A stretch of DNA of 64,000 nt from Brenneria roseae subsp. roseae (GTDB lineage Bacteria; Pseudomonadota; Gammaproteobacteria; Enterobacterales; Enterobacteriaceae). A program made the translations under genes and the position numbers. The number at the start of each line of letters is the position of its first letter. Within the stretch, counting starts at the first letter, position 1. This document shows positions 1 through 8,312 of the stretch, piece after piece. The notes under the pieces were generated by a model. That model worked only from the letters and a program-made list of their open reading frames with translations. It did not search any database and was not told the origin of the DNA. The stretch spans positions 242,691 to 306,690 of the forward strand of contig NZ_KZ819026.1 of assembly GCF_003115845.1 (NCBI RefSeq), written 5' to 3'.

Positions 1-413
1 GCGCACATCCGATCAATTACAGCGCCATGACCCAGGGGCTACAGTATCTGGGAGAAAATGCCGACGTAGTTGTCGTGGAAGGCAGCGGCGGATGGCGCAC
101 GTTAATGAACGATCTGCGGCCCTATTCCGAGTGGGTCATTCAGGAACAACTCCCCGTCGTATTGGTTGTCGGTATCAAACTGGGGTGCATAAGCCACGCG
201 TTGCTAACCGCTCAGGCTATCCTTAACGACGGTTTGCCGCTGGTTGGTTGGGTTGCCAACCGTATTAACCCCGGATTGGCAAACTATGCGGAAATCATAA
301 CGGTACTACGCAAAAAGATCCCTGCGCCACAATTGGGTGAGTTACCTTATCTGCCCCGGGCAGAACAACGGGATTTATCCACCTATATCGATCTCTTCGC
401 CGTGACAAATTAA
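1..413 (+). CDS. bioD2: Dethiobiotin synthase BioD2, C-terminal part (partial)
   Basis: The reading frame is open from the left edge of the window, so the N-terminal ATP-binding part is missing. What remains is about 136 residues of an ATP-dependent dethiobiotin synthetase, which closes the ureido ring of 7,8-diaminopelargonate in biotin synthesis. The segment VVVVEGSGGWRTLMND is the family's conserved E-G-x-G-G stretch, and WVANRINP is the nucleotide-base-binding loop. The sequence resembles E. coli YnfK (BioD2), the paralogue outside the bio operon, more than BioD1. Closeness to ynfD and ynfB homologues agrees with the ynf region of enterobacteria. An ATG at 27 is internal to the gene, not its start. 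Confidence 0.9.
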   Translation, partial: AHPINYSAMTQGLQYLGENADVVVVEGSGGWRTLMNDLRPYSEWVIQEQLPVVLVVGIKLGCISHALLTAQAILNDGLPLVGWVANRINPGLANYAEIITVLRKKIPAPQLGELPYLPRAEQRDLSTYIDLFAVTN

Positions 414-540
414 ACGCCGACCTTACTGTTTCCCGCCTTGAAACGCTTAATCAGAATAGTAAGGTTTACATGATGCCTGCCCCTGCCGGGTAACACCTGA
501 TATACTCAAAAACAGACTTTTCTCCCTCATAGAAAATGTA

Positions 541-2028
541 ATGAAAACAGCACATAACTTCGAGCATCCCCCGGTTCCGCATCGTCACTGGATATTGATT
601 GCCTGCATGCTGGCCATGTTCACGGCGGCCATTGAAGTCACCATCGTTGCAACCGCATTGCCGACCATTATTGCGGATCTCGGTGGTTTCTCCCTGCTGG
701 GATGGGTTTTTGCCGGTTATTTGCTGACGCAGGCCATCAGTATTCCGATCTACGGCCGACTGGCCGACCTTTTTGGCCGCAAGCGTATTTTTTTCATTGG
801 TACCATTACGTTCCTGCTGGGGTCGGTGCTGTGCGGTTTTTCTACCCATATGGGATGGCTGATTCTGTTTCGTACCATTCAGGGGCTGGGAGCAGGCGCA
901 ATCACCCCGATTGCTTTTACTATTGTCGCAGATGTGTACAGCAGTTCGGAACGTCCTAAAATACAGGGTTATCTTTCCAGCGTCTGGGGGGTGTCCGCCA
1001 TTGCAGGGCCGCTGCTGGGTGCCTTTATCGTTCAACATTTCAACTGGGCGCTGGTTTTTTGGGTTAATGTGCCTATCGGCTTATTCTCCATTTTCTTACT
1101 GGCGCGCTATCTGCCGACGGTTAATCACAAACGGCCTCATCAGTTGGATTGGGCCGGCGCATTTTACCTTGCCATCACTGTCGCCAGCTTGTTAATGGCA
1201 TTACTTCAGGCTGAAGTGTTTGGACTTTGGGTTATCCCTCTATTGATCATTGCACTGGTTGGCGGCGTTTTACTGTTTAAACAGGAAACGAGTACGCCGG
1301 AGCCACTTTTCCCACTGGCGCTATGGCGTAATAAGGTCATCATTGCAGGTAATCTCGGTGGGTTGGTCATCGGCGCCGCGATGATGGGCGTCAGCGCTTT
1401 TTTGCCAACCTTTATACAAGGCGTGATGGGCAAAACGCCGCTGGAAGCAGGCAGCATTTTGGCATTGATGTCTATTGGCTGGCCGCTGGCCAGCGCGCTG
1501 AGCGGACGCCTGATGTTATGCACGTCCTATCGGTTTACCGCTGTATGCGGAAGCATTCTGATTATTACCGGCAGTCTGACGCTGCTGACGCTCGATCAAG
1601 CCAGCAATCTGAACTGGGCGCGGGTCGCGGCGTTTCTTATCGGCGCAGGAATGGGATTATGCAATACCACCTTTTTGGTCTCGGTACAAAACGCCGTAGA
1701 CTACTCCATTCGCGGCATTGCGACAGCATCAACCATGTTCACCCGAATGCTGGGGTCAGCGCTGGGAACCGCCATTCTTGGCGCTACGCTCAACATAAAC
1801 CTGCACTGGCGGTTGCCAACACTGGACGATCCGCTACAAACGCTGATGGATGTCCATAGTCGAAATACGATGAGCGTCGAGCAACTCCATTTGATCTCCT
1901 GGCAGGTATCGACATCTATTCACTGGGTTTTTGTCGTTTCGGCGCTGATAGCCGTTATTACATTATTTTCGGCCTGCATGATCCCCGCCAGTCAACGACC
2001 GGGGCGTCAGGAAGCAGTGAGAAAATAG
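541..2028 (+). CDS. MFS multidrug efflux transporter, DHA2 (EmrB/QacA-like) family
   Basis: This 495-residue integral membrane protein has the hydrophobic pattern of a 14-helix drug:proton antiporter of the major facilitator superfamily. Near residue 75 the loop GRLADLFGRKRIF matches MFS motif A (GxLaDrxGrkxxx), between helices 2 and 3. The segment WGVSAIAGPLLGAFIV around residue 150 matches motif C, typical of exporters. It probably exports toxic compounds from the cytoplasm; the substrate cannot be read. The gene stands alone with no adjacent periplasmic adaptor, so it is unlikely to be a tripartite EmrAB system. The ATG at 541 has only a weak ribosome-binding site. A hairpin terminator follows at 2072. 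Confidence 0.88.
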   Translation: MKTAHNFEHPPVPHRHWILIACMLAMFTAAIEVTIVATALPTIIADLGGFSLLGWVFAGYLLTQAISIPIYGRLADLFGRKRIFFIGTITFLLGSVLCGFSTHMGWLILFRTIQGLGAGAITPIAFTIVADVYSSSERPKIQGYLSSVWGVSAIAGPLLGAFIVQHFNWALVFWVNVPIGLFSIFLLARYLPTVNHKRPHQLDWAGAFYLAITVASLLMALLQAEVFGLWVIPLLIIALVGGVLLFKQETSTPEPLFPLALWRNKVIIAGNLGGLVIGAAMMGVSAFLPTFIQGVMGKTPLEAGSILALMSIGWPLASALSGRLMLCTSYRFTAVCGSILIITGSLTLLTLDQASNLNWARVAAFLIGAGMGLCNTTFLVSVQNAVDYSIRGIATASTMFTRMLGSALGTAILGATLNINLHWRLPTLDDPLQTLMDVHSRNTMSVEQLHLISWQVSTSIHWVFVVSALIAVITLFSACMIPASQRPGRQEAVRK

Positions 2029-2071
2029 CACTCTGCTCAGGGGTTATCTGAAATCCGAATAAGCAGAGAAT

Positions 2072-2094
2072 AAAGGCGCGGGGATCGCGCCTTT
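2072..2094. terminator. Bidirectional hairpin between MFS gene and ynfD
   Basis: A 9-bp perfect stem AAAGGCGCG / CGCGCCTTT encloses a 5-base loop. It lies between two genes that converge on it, so it can end transcription from both sides. The A and T runs at the stem ends supply short U tracts in either direction. Confidence 0.6.
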
Positions 2095-2114
2095 AAGCAG
2101 GTAACCAGGGAACG

Positions 2115-2405
2115 TTACTGCGTCGATGGTTGACTTTCACTTTCCGATGGAGTGGATACGTTGTCTCCATCAATATGGCGGATATAAACAATCTTCTGTG
2201 AATCATTCTCACAATGGCCGACCACCTGACCACCGACCTGACTCACCTGATCGTTTGGCACTATTTCCAGCGAAAAACCGGATTCGGGCACACCGTTATT
2301 GATGATCTTCTGTGATATGTCAGCTTTGACACTTTCACAGGACGCTTGCACAGCCAGAGGAGCGATGATACATAAAGCCGCGCCCAAAATGATGATTTTT
2401 TTCAT
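2115..2405 (-). CDS. ynfD: DUF1161 periplasmic protein YnfD
   Basis: A 96-residue protein with a clear signal peptide (MKKIIILGAALCIIAPLAVQA, cleavage near residue 21). The mature part has Cys near residues 23 and 65, which could form a disulfide, and the DUF1161 pattern of a Cys-rich start followed by an I-N-N-G-V segment and a V-G-x-C strand. E. coli YnfD belongs to this family; its function is unknown. A short acidic, Ser/Thr/Gln-rich tail ends the protein. It lies close to ynfB on the same strand, about 100 bp downstream of it, with a hairpin between the two genes. Confidence 0.8.
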   Translation of the reverse strand: MKKIIILGAALCIIAPLAVQASCESVKADISQKIINNGVPESGFSLEIVPNDQVSQVGGQVVGHCENDSQKIVYIRHIDGDNVSTPSESESQPSTQ

Positions 2406-2443
2406 AATGTCACCCTGTTATTTGGATTATAAATCCTGCCAGT

Positions 2444-2470
2444 CGCCTGGTGTTTTATACACACCAGGCG
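2444..2470. other. Hairpin between ynfB and ynfD
   Basis: A perfect 10-bp inverted repeat CGCCTGGTGT / ACACCAGGCG with a 7-base loop. It has no T run on either strand, so it is not a convincing intrinsic terminator. It may be an RNA-stabilising or processing stem between two genes on the minus strand. Confidence 0.4.
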
Positions 2471-2503
2471 GATGACGATTGCTATAAAAGAGTAGACTAA
2501 AAA

Positions 2504-2854
2504 TCAGGGGGCGACCGGACGGCCAGTACGACGGTCGAGGCAACGGTCTGTATTCTCTTCCCAATAAGCATTCACGTTATAGCTGGCGTTACATTTCTCA
2601 CGACCATCGACCGCTTTTTCAACTTTATCGAATTCTTTTTCAACACGAGAATTGACTTTACTGCGCAGGGAACGGGTTGAATCCCATTGTTCACTGCTTT
2701 GACGAGCGGCTTCCTTGGATAAGGCGCTGTCGCCAGACTCAATCACAACGTGGCGAGTGTCTGCCAGCGCGGTGGGGTGCCAGACCGCGGCCACCACAAC
2801 CAGAGAGAGCGGGATCAAGGCCCGGATCAGAGAAGCAAAAGAATGTTGGTTCAT
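2504..2854 (-). CDS. ynfB: DUF1283 periplasmic protein YnfB
   Basis: The protein has about 116 residues from the ATG at 2854, which follows a GGTGG ribosome-binding site; the open frame extends upstream to 2965 but those residues do not look like a start. A signal peptide ends near PTALA. The mature sequence has the family hallmarks [11 protein letters not shown](D)STR-LR-KVN, an E-K-E-x-D-K stretch, and the C-terminal CLDRRTGR, which match E. coli YnfB (DUF1283, formerly UPF0482). It is a small, charged periplasmic protein of unknown role. Two conserved Cys residues in the C-terminal half may pair. Confidence 0.85.
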   Translation of the reverse strand: MNQHSFASLIRALIPLSLVVVAAVWHPTALADTRHVVIESGDSALSKEAARQSSEQWDSTRSLRSKVNSRVEKEFDKVEKAVDGREKCNASYNVNAYWEENTDRCLDRRTGRPVAP

Positions 2855-3053
2855 GTTTCCACCTTGACAGAACAAATAGTTAATACAAACGCCACGACAA
2901 CCACGATGACATAAAGTGTAGCTTACCATTTTTCGTCTCAACAGCACTATAACCGGATACCGCATTCAGTCGCGCGGTCGGTTAACGCTTGCTGTCCTGA
3001 ATAACAGACAATAAAATATACGATACATATATGTTTCATATATCGAGATCGTT

Positions 3054-3239
3054 ATGGGTATTGTAAAAATTAGTGATGAACTGCATGAAGAGATTCGCAA
3101 AGCCAGCGCAGCAATGGTGCGTTCTATCAATGCTCAGGCTGAATTTTGGATAAAAATCGGCATGTTGGCTGAAAAGAATCCCAACATGACCTATATCGAG
3201 ATTTTGCGTGAACAGCTGAAGCAGGCTTCAGCTGAGTAA
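3054..3239 (+). CDS. ParD-like antitoxin-type protein next to map
   Basis: A 61-residue protein beginning GIVKISDELHEEIRKAS, which fits a short DNA-binding strand followed by helices, as in ribbon-helix-helix antitoxins. The whole sequence, with the conserved SINAQAEFWIKIGMLAE segment, matches what I recall of the ParD-like family (PF11903). No toxin of the RelE/ParE kind is next to it. The adjacent gene, 13 bp downstream, is a second type I methionine aminopeptidase, and the two almost certainly share a transcript. Whether this is a real antitoxin, an autoregulator or something else cannot be told from sequence. Confidence 0.72.
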   Translation: MGIVKISDELHEEIRKASAAMVRSINAQAEFWIKIGMLAEKNPNMTYIEILREQLKQASAE

Positions 3240-3252
3240 AATGAGGTTAACA

Positions 3253-4026
3253 ATGAATACGATAGTACTGAAGAACAGTGATGAACTGGCGCTGATGCGT
3301 GAATCAGGCAAATTACTGAGCTCAGTTTTTACCTATCTGGACGATTTTATCCGGGTCGGTATTTCAACGATGAAAATCAACGAATTAGTTGAAGACTTTA
3401 TTACGAATACGCTCAATGCGAGACCCGCCAGTAAAGGGCAGTATGATTTTCCCTATGTGCTCAATACGTCTGTCAATGACGTGGTATGCCACGGCATGCC
3501 TTCAACGACACATTTTTTGAAATCAGGCGACATTATAAATGTGGATATTACGCTTGAGAAAAACGGGTTTATCGCAGACTCAAGTAAAATGTATATGATC
3601 GGCGAGGTTTCGCCACTGGCGAAACGACTGGTTGAAAATACCTATCAGGCGATGTGGCAGGGCATTCGCGTAGTCAAACCGGGAGCGACATTGGGCGATG
3701 TCGGTCATGCCATTCAAAAGTTTGCTGAAGCACAAGGTTATTCTGTGGTTAAAGAATACTGCGGCCACGGTATAGGCCGGGAGATGCACGAAGAACCACA
3801 GGTGTTACATTATGGCTCCCCCAGATCGGGGGTTGTATTACAGGAAGGCATGACATTTACGATTGAACCGATGATTAATCAAGGTTCCGCGAAAATTAAG
3901 CTTAAACGCGACGGCTGGACGGTGGTGACCCGTGATAAGAAACTGTCCGCGCAGTGGGAACATACCATCGCGGTAACGGCCGACGGTTATGAAGTGTTAA
4001 CCCTGCGAAATGATGAAAGCATCTAA
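3253..4026 (+). CDS. map: Type I methionine aminopeptidase (Map paralogue)
   Basis: The enzyme removes the initiator Met from new proteins in the cytoplasm. The protein has about 257 residues from the ATG at 3253, which is preceded by GAGG at the right distance; an ATG at 3241 is in frame but poorly placed. The five metal ligands of the pita-bread fold are visible: Asp in NVDITLEKNGF, Asp in IADSS, His in GHGIGREMHEEP, Glu in FTIEPM and Glu in QWEHTIAV. The catalytic His is in VCHGMPS. The essential map of enterobacteria lies beside rpsB, far from here, so this is probably a second copy. It is paired with a ParD-like gene. Confidence 0.88.
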   Translation: MNTIVLKNSDELALMRESGKLLSSVFTYLDDFIRVGISTMKINELVEDFITNTLNARPASKGQYDFPYVLNTSVNDVVCHGMPSTTHFLKSGDIINVDITLEKNGFIADSSKMYMIGEVSPLAKRLVENTYQAMWQGIRVVKPGATLGDVGHAIQKFAEAQGYSVVKEYCGHGIGREMHEEPQVLHYGSPRSGVVLQEGMTFTIEPMINQGSAKIKLKRDGWTVVTRDKKLSAQWEHTIAVTADGYEVLTLRNDESI

Positions 4027-4031
4027 TTAAA

Positions 4032-4052
4032 AAGGCGACCCGTCGGGCCGCC
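4032..4052. terminator. Hairpin between map and ydfG
   Basis: A GC-rich inverted repeat GGCGACCC / GGGCCGCC, with one mismatch and a very short loop, sits between two converging genes. A run of A upstream gives a U tract when read toward ydfG's end, so it probably acts mainly on the minus strand. Confidence 0.5.
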
Positions 4053-4076
4053 TCCTAATTCATTGAACCGCTGCGA

Positions 4077-4826
4077 TTAACTTTCGCGATATACGTTCAG
4101 TCCCGCGAAAGACTGGCTGACCGGCATCATTTCCAGCGTATTGATGTTGACGTGGGCGGGTAGCGTTGCGACCCAGAATACGGCCTCAGAAACATCCTCG
4201 GCCGTCAGGGGGGTGGTGTTGTCATAGATCTTGCTGGCTTTATCGTCGTTTCCTTTAAAACGCACCGCCGAGAACTCTGTACCGCCTACCAGACCGGGCT
4301 CGATATTGGTGACGCGGATCCGCGTACCGAATAGATCCGCCCGCAAACCCAGGCTGAATTGCTGAACGAACGCCTTGCTTGCGCCATACACGTTCCCCCC
4401 CGCGTAAGGCCAGTTCCCCGCCGTGGAGCCGATGTTGATAATGTGCCCGACGTTACGGTCAACCATCGCCGGCAGCAGCGTGCGAGTCATGAACACCAGT
4501 CCCTTGTTATTGGTGTCAATCATGGTTTCCCAGTCATCCAGCGAAGCTTTGTAAGCCGGTTCCAATCCCAGCGCCAGACCGGCATTATTCACCAGTACAT
4601 CAATAGAACGCCACTCGGCGGGCAGGGATGCGATCGCCTGTGCGATCGTTTTCCGATCGCGAACATCCAGCTTTAACGTATACAGCGCGTCCCCCAGTTC
4701 CGCCTTCAGTGCGTCCAGACGTTCCTGACGACGACCCGTGGCGATAACCTGATGGCCTTCTTTAATAAATTTACGGGTAATTGACTCACCAAACCCGGCG
4801 GTGGCGCCGGTAACCAAAATAATCAT
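4077..4826 (-). CDS. ydfG: NADP-dependent 3-hydroxy acid dehydrogenase YdfG (SDR)
   Basis: A 249-residue classical short-chain dehydrogenase, the usual length. It shows the cofactor motif TGATAGFG at residues 6-13, ATGRR after strand 2 (Arg suggests NADP), NNAG near 87, the catalytic Ser in INIGSTAG and the YGASK motif with catalytic Tyr and Lys. Overall it matches E. coli YdfG, which oxidises L-allo-threonine and 3-hydroxy acids and reduces malonic semialdehyde. The gene is a single transcription unit, converging with map. The ATG at 4826 follows an AGAGGAAAAT-type ribosome-binding site. Confidence 0.93.
   Translation of the reverse strand: MIILVTGATAGFGESITRKFIKEGHQVIATGRRQERLDALKAELGDALYTLKLDVRDRKTIAQAIASLPAEWRSIDVLVNNAGLALGLEPAYKASLDDWETMIDTNNKGLVFMTRTLLPAMVDRNVGHIINIGSTAGNWPYAGGNVYGASKAFVQQFSLGLRADLFGTRIRVTNIEPGLVGGTEFSAVRFKGNDDKASKIYDNTTPLTAEDVSEAVFWVATLPAHVNINTLEMMPVSQSFAGLNVYRES
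4620..4627 (+). other. KOPS-like octamer (FtsK-orienting), points toward dif
   Basis: GGGCAGGG matches the E. coli KOPS consensus GGGNAGGG. It is on the plus strand left of dif, so it reads toward dif, the direction FtsK would follow. An octamer of this degeneracy occurs by chance about once per 16 kb per strand, so on its own it means little. Confidence 0.3.
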
Positions 4827-4974
4827 GTTATTTTCCTCTGACGATGTTTATGGTTTTCAATTAAAGAGCGTGGGCGCAGAAGCCTGCGCCGCAAGAACGA
4901 GCTGATATCCATACAGATTAACAAAAGGCGTGACCTCATTTAGCCGCGCAATTCACGATGGGTCAAGAACAGGA

Positions 4975-6192
4975 TCAGTCGTCCTGATTATCAGCTTCCA
5001 CTGCGCTATACAATCGCTCAAGAATATCGGGAAAGGCTGATTGCACCCGGTTCCAGCTTGGCACGAATGGTTTATCCCCCGGACTTTCGGTGTAAACCTG
5101 CCCGGAAAGGGTGATGACATCCGAGAACAGCTCAACGGCGGACTCTTCAGTATGCCGATCGAAATGCAACCCGTTCATGCGGGCATCATGCTCAAACGCG
5201 TCAATCATATCGAGAGCGGTACGGTAATAAGTCGCGCGCAATACCCGGAACGAGTCCGTGGTAATATTCACACCGAGTATCGCCAATTTGCGATACAACG
5301 CCTTGGTGATATCGGTTGCCATTCGCTGTAGACCAGAGCTGGGATCATCTTCCGACATCGGCTGATGTTTATGGTCATAGTTATCGGCAATATCAACCTG
5401 GCAAATTCGACTGGTCGCCGTTCCCCGGTGGATTTCCGATAGCACGCCAATCTCCAATCCCCAGTCGCTGGGAATGCGCAGGTTATTCAAAATATGGGTG
5501 CGCATCGCAAATTCCCCCGACAAGGGATAACGGAAACTCCGCATGTAATCCAGATAGTCCGAATTGCCATAAACCTTTTGCAACGATTTCAGCAGCGGAA
5601 AGACCAGCAAACGACCCACGCGCCCATTAAATTTGCCATCCGCCACCCGGGCGTAATAGCCTTTACAGAAATCATAGTGGAAATGTGGATTGGCTACCGG
5701 ATAGAGCAAACGCGCCAACATGCTCCGGTTGTACGTGACAATGTCACAATCATGCAGCGCCACACAGGACGTTCGCCGGGAGGCCAGCGTATAACCGACA
5801 CAAAACCACACGTTGCGGCCTTTACCCGGCTCCATCGGCGCCAGCGATCTTTCCACCAGTTCCTCACTGAGCGCTTTCAGACGCGGTCCGTCATTCCACA
5901 AAATACGATGGCGCTGCGGCAGGCGGGAAAAGAATTCGCGGGCATAGTGAAATTGTTCCCGATCGGCACGATCGAGGCCGATTACGATCTCGCTCAGATA
6001 GCTTACCTGAGACAGCAGCTCGACGATGTTATCCAATGCAGGGCCTTCCAGCTCGGAATAGAGCGAAGGGAGAATCAATCCCATGCTGTTTTGACCGGAA
6101 AATACCTGTAGCTCATATTCCAGCTCTTCCAGCTTGCGTTGGGTCAGATTGTGGAAATTGGTAATGATTCCATCCTGATAAAATTCACTCAT
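4975..6192 (-). CDS. gpgS: Glucosyl-3-phosphoglycerate synthase (GT81-type glycosyltransferase)
   Basis: A 405-residue cytoplasmic glycosyltransferase. It resembles GpgS enzymes, which join a nucleotide-activated glucose to 3-phosphoglycerate as the first step of glucosylglycerate synthesis. The N-terminal GT-A fold contains the metal-binding acidic motif HDCD at residues 147-150. The acceptor-side segment PLSGEFAM lies at 223-230, followed by DWGLEIG at 243-249; these are the hallmarks of the family. It lies 29 bp downstream of a HAD phosphatase that would complete the pathway, so the two form an operon. Glucosylglycerate is a compatible solute reported from Dickeya under salt and nitrogen stress. 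Mannosyl-3-phosphoglycerate synthase is the main alternative. A perfect matS lies inside the gene. Confidence 0.8.
   Translation of the reverse strand: MSEFYQDGIITNFHNLTQRKLEELEYELQVFSGQNSMGLILPSLYSELEGPALDNIVELLSQVSYLSEIVIGLDRADREQFHYAREFFSRLPQRHRILWNDGPRLKALSEELVERSLAPMEPGKGRNVWFCVGYTLASRRTSCVALHDCDIVTYNRSMLARLLYPVANPHFHYDFCKGYYARVADGKFNGRVGRLLVFPLLKSLQKVYGNSDYLDYMRSFRYPLSGEFAMRTHILNNLRIPSDWGLEIGVLSEIHRGTATSRICQVDIADNYDHKHQPMSEDDPSSGLQRMATDITKALYRKLAILGVNITTDSFRVLRATYYRTALDMIDAFEHDARMNGLHFDRHTEESAVELFSDVITLSGQVYTESPGDKPFVPSWNRVQSAFPDILERLYSAVEADNQDD
5735..5747. other. matS site (MatP binding), inside gpgS
   Basis: GTGACAATGTCAC is a perfect match to the palindromic matS consensus GTGACRNYGTCAC. 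MatP binds such sites to organise the Ter macrodomain. A match is expected by chance about once in 4 Mb, and this window has three. Confidence 0.85.
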
Positions 6193-6221
6193 CGCATTCT
6201 CCCGCAGGTTGCGTTTATGTT

Positions 6222-7061
6222 TTAATGCGCCGGGTTTATCGGTGAAAGACCTGCTCCAATGAAGTGCGTCAATCCTTCACACCAACCCACAGGCCCCATG
6301 GCCTGCGTGCGATATAGTTTGCCAACATAATGCTCAGATAGTTCAACGACCTGATTTCCCTTACTTTTAATTAATACGGCATGATCCATGGCGTTTAACA
6401 AAGAGACATCATTCGGCCCGTCGCCAAGACCGACGGTTATCACGTTGGTTTCGTATTTCTCGCAATACTGTGTTTTTATCCAGCTGGCCGCAAATCCCTT
6501 GCTGACACGCGATCCCATCACATGATAAAAGCGGCCGCCTTGCGTCAGAGACAGCCCATATTCAGCCAGTCGCTGACGAAAACGGGTTAATGCCGTGGCA
6601 TCATCCAGCCACAGCAATGGTTCCGAGGCTTCTCGCCGACGCGCCAGTTCAGCGTTTTGCAGTGAAAGCCCGGTCGCGCTGGCAACCTCCTGGTTATCCA
6701 TGTCAGCAAAACCTTTAAATTGAAAAGACTCTCGTTCGCGTAATTGGCGAAGCCGGGCGTAAATGGAAGGGTAGTCAGCGTCAAAAATCTTGCGGGGATA
6801 ATCCGGGTGTGTGTGCCACGGTGCGGGTAACGCAATCAGCGCGCCGTTTTCTGCAATATAGGGAAAGTGGCTTAACCCCAGCTCGCTTTGCAGTTGTTCC
6901 ACTTCCGCTGCGGTTTTACTGGTAGTAATAATGAGGGGAATCCCCAACCGGGCCAGGCGACCGAGCCACGGGCGCGCAGGCTCCCAACTGTAGGTATCGT
7001 GATCCAGCAGCGAACCATCAAGATCGCTGAAAATTATCAGATTAGCGCTCAATACTGGCAT
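6222..7061 (-). CDS. Mannosyl/glucosyl-3-phosphoglycerate phosphatase-related HAD protein
   Basis: A 279-residue HAD-superfamily (class IIB, Cof-type cap) phosphatase. Motif I is DLDGS at residues 13-17, with D13 as nucleophile and D15 as acid/base. Motif II is TTSKT at 46-50, motif III Lys is in SKGFAASW and motif IV is GLGDGPND. The family (YedP/MpgP) dephosphorylates mannosyl- or glucosyl-3-phosphoglycerate to the free osmolyte. It is the first gene of the two-gene operon with the synthase, which supports the glucosylglycerate role. The ATG at 7061 follows AGGGGGAACC, a strong ribosome-binding site. It is divergent from pdxK. Confidence 0.85.
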   Translation of the reverse strand: MPVLSANLIIFSDLDGSLLDHDTYSWEPARPWLGRLARLGIPLIITTSKTAAEVEQLQSELGLSHFPYIAENGALIALPAPWHTHPDYPRKIFDADYPSIYARLRQLRERESFQFKGFADMDNQEVASATGLSLQNAELARRREASEPLLWLDDATALTRFRQRLAEYGLSLTQGGRFYHVMGSRVSKGFAASWIKTQYCEKYETNVITVGLGDGPNDVSLLNAMDHAVLIKSKGNQVVELSEHYVGKLYRTQAMGPVGWCEGLTHFIGAGLSPINPAH

Positions 7062-7373
7062 CGGTTCCCCCTAATTTATCGGAAATAAACAGATAATAAC
7101 GATGGGTGTACAAGGCTGTGTTGAGTCGTTGCTTCACAGTTGGCTGAGATATCAACCTGATAATGCGGATAAAGTGTGATGTAAATCGCTGCACTTAACT
7201 GTACGCAGAAATCGGCATTTACGCAAATTGACATACTCCGGCTTCGCGTTTGCAGCAAAAAGGAACAGAAATTTCCGTTCTGCGAACAAATAAATGCTAC
7301 ACAGCACGGGAAAAAATGTGGTGAACTCACTTATTGATCTGTTGAAAGTCACAGCAATGAATAAGGAATCGCA
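7062..7373. promoter_or_regulatory. Divergent intergenic region, osmolyte operon / pdxK
   Basis: These 312 bases separate the leftward osmolyte operon from rightward pdxK and must carry both promoters. A TTGACA hexamer is visible near 7227 but has no convincing -10 partner at the right distance. I see no clear operator or conserved RNA element. Confidence 0.4.
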
Positions 7374-8234
7374 TTGAAACACGTACCAATAACCCCAAAT
7401 CCCGCTCACCGCGGCTATCACGCCGGACCAGCAAAATATGACGTTATATCAATTCAATCACAGGTCATTTATGGCTGTGTGGGAAACAGTATCGCGGTTC
7501 CCGCGTTGATGCAGCATGGATTAAGGGTTTCATTCGTTCCCACCGTAATACTGAGCAATACGCCCCATTATCCAACCTGCTATGGCGGTAAAGTGCCCGT
7601 AGAGTGGTTTGAAGGTTTCCTTAAAGGGTTGCTCGAAAGAGATGGATTGAAACACGTCAGAGCCATTGTCATTGGATATATTGGCTCGCCGACACTGGTG
7701 CAACCGCTTGCAGAATGGCTAAAAATCGTTCGCGATATTAAACAAAACATCCGGATTATTCTTGACCCGGTAATGGGCGATACCGACTGCGGTTACTACG
7801 TCAGCGAGGAGATCAACGAATATTACCGCCGGTATTTACTGCCGATGGCAACCGGACTCACGCCAAACGCATTTGAGTTGGAATGTCTGTGTGGAAGGGC
7901 AATTCACAGTGCGGAAGACACCGTCGCCGCGGCCAAAACCCTGCTTCAGGGACATATCGAATGGGTGGTGGTAACCAGTGCGGCGGGAACATCGGATACA
8001 AAAAACATTCAGGTCATTTGTGTTACCCGAAATGATGCGGTTGTCATCAACCATGCCAGATTGCCCATCTCACCAAAGGGGACGGGAGATCTGTTTTGCG
8101 CAGAGTTAACCGCGTGGCTTTTAAAAGGCTATCCGTTGGCGGAAGCCACGGAACGCGCCAGCCATCAGGTAGAGCAATCCGTATTGAAAACACAGTTGGC
8201 GGAAAGCGAAGAGCTGTGTATTGCCTCAATTTAA
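7374..8234 (+). CDS. pdxK: Pyridoxine/pyridoxal/pyridoxamine kinase PdxK
   Basis: A 286-residue ribokinase-fold kinase that phosphorylates vitamin B6 vitamers to PLP, PNP or PMP in the cytoplasm. The N-terminal SIQSQVIYGCVGNSIAVPA and SNTPHYPTCYGG segments match E. coli PdxK rather than PdxY, which has YGHAGNSAA and SNHTQYG. The anion-hole and catalytic motif is KGTGDLFCA, with the Asp as base, and ILDPVMGD binds ATP and Mg. The start is a TTG at 7374, preceded by AAGGA at 7 bases. It appears to be monocistronic. Confidence 0.9.
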   Translation: MKHVPITPNPAHRGYHAGPAKYDVISIQSQVIYGCVGNSIAVPALMQHGLRVSFVPTVILSNTPHYPTCYGGKVPVEWFEGFLKGLLERDGLKHVRAIVIGYIGSPTLVQPLAEWLKIVRDIKQNIRIILDPVMGDTDCGYYVSEEINEYYRRYLLPMATGLTPNAFELECLCGRAIHSAEDTVAAAKTLLQGHIEWVVVTSAAGTSDTKNIQVICVTRNDAVVINHARLPISPKGTGDLFCAELTAWLLKGYPLAEATERASHQVEQSVLKTQLAESEELCIASI

Positions 8235-8312
8235 TGTGGCATCGGCAGCACGGCTGCTTGCAGTAAACGTCTCTGATTTCAACAGATAACCAGACATGAT
8301 TAAGGAGAAATT

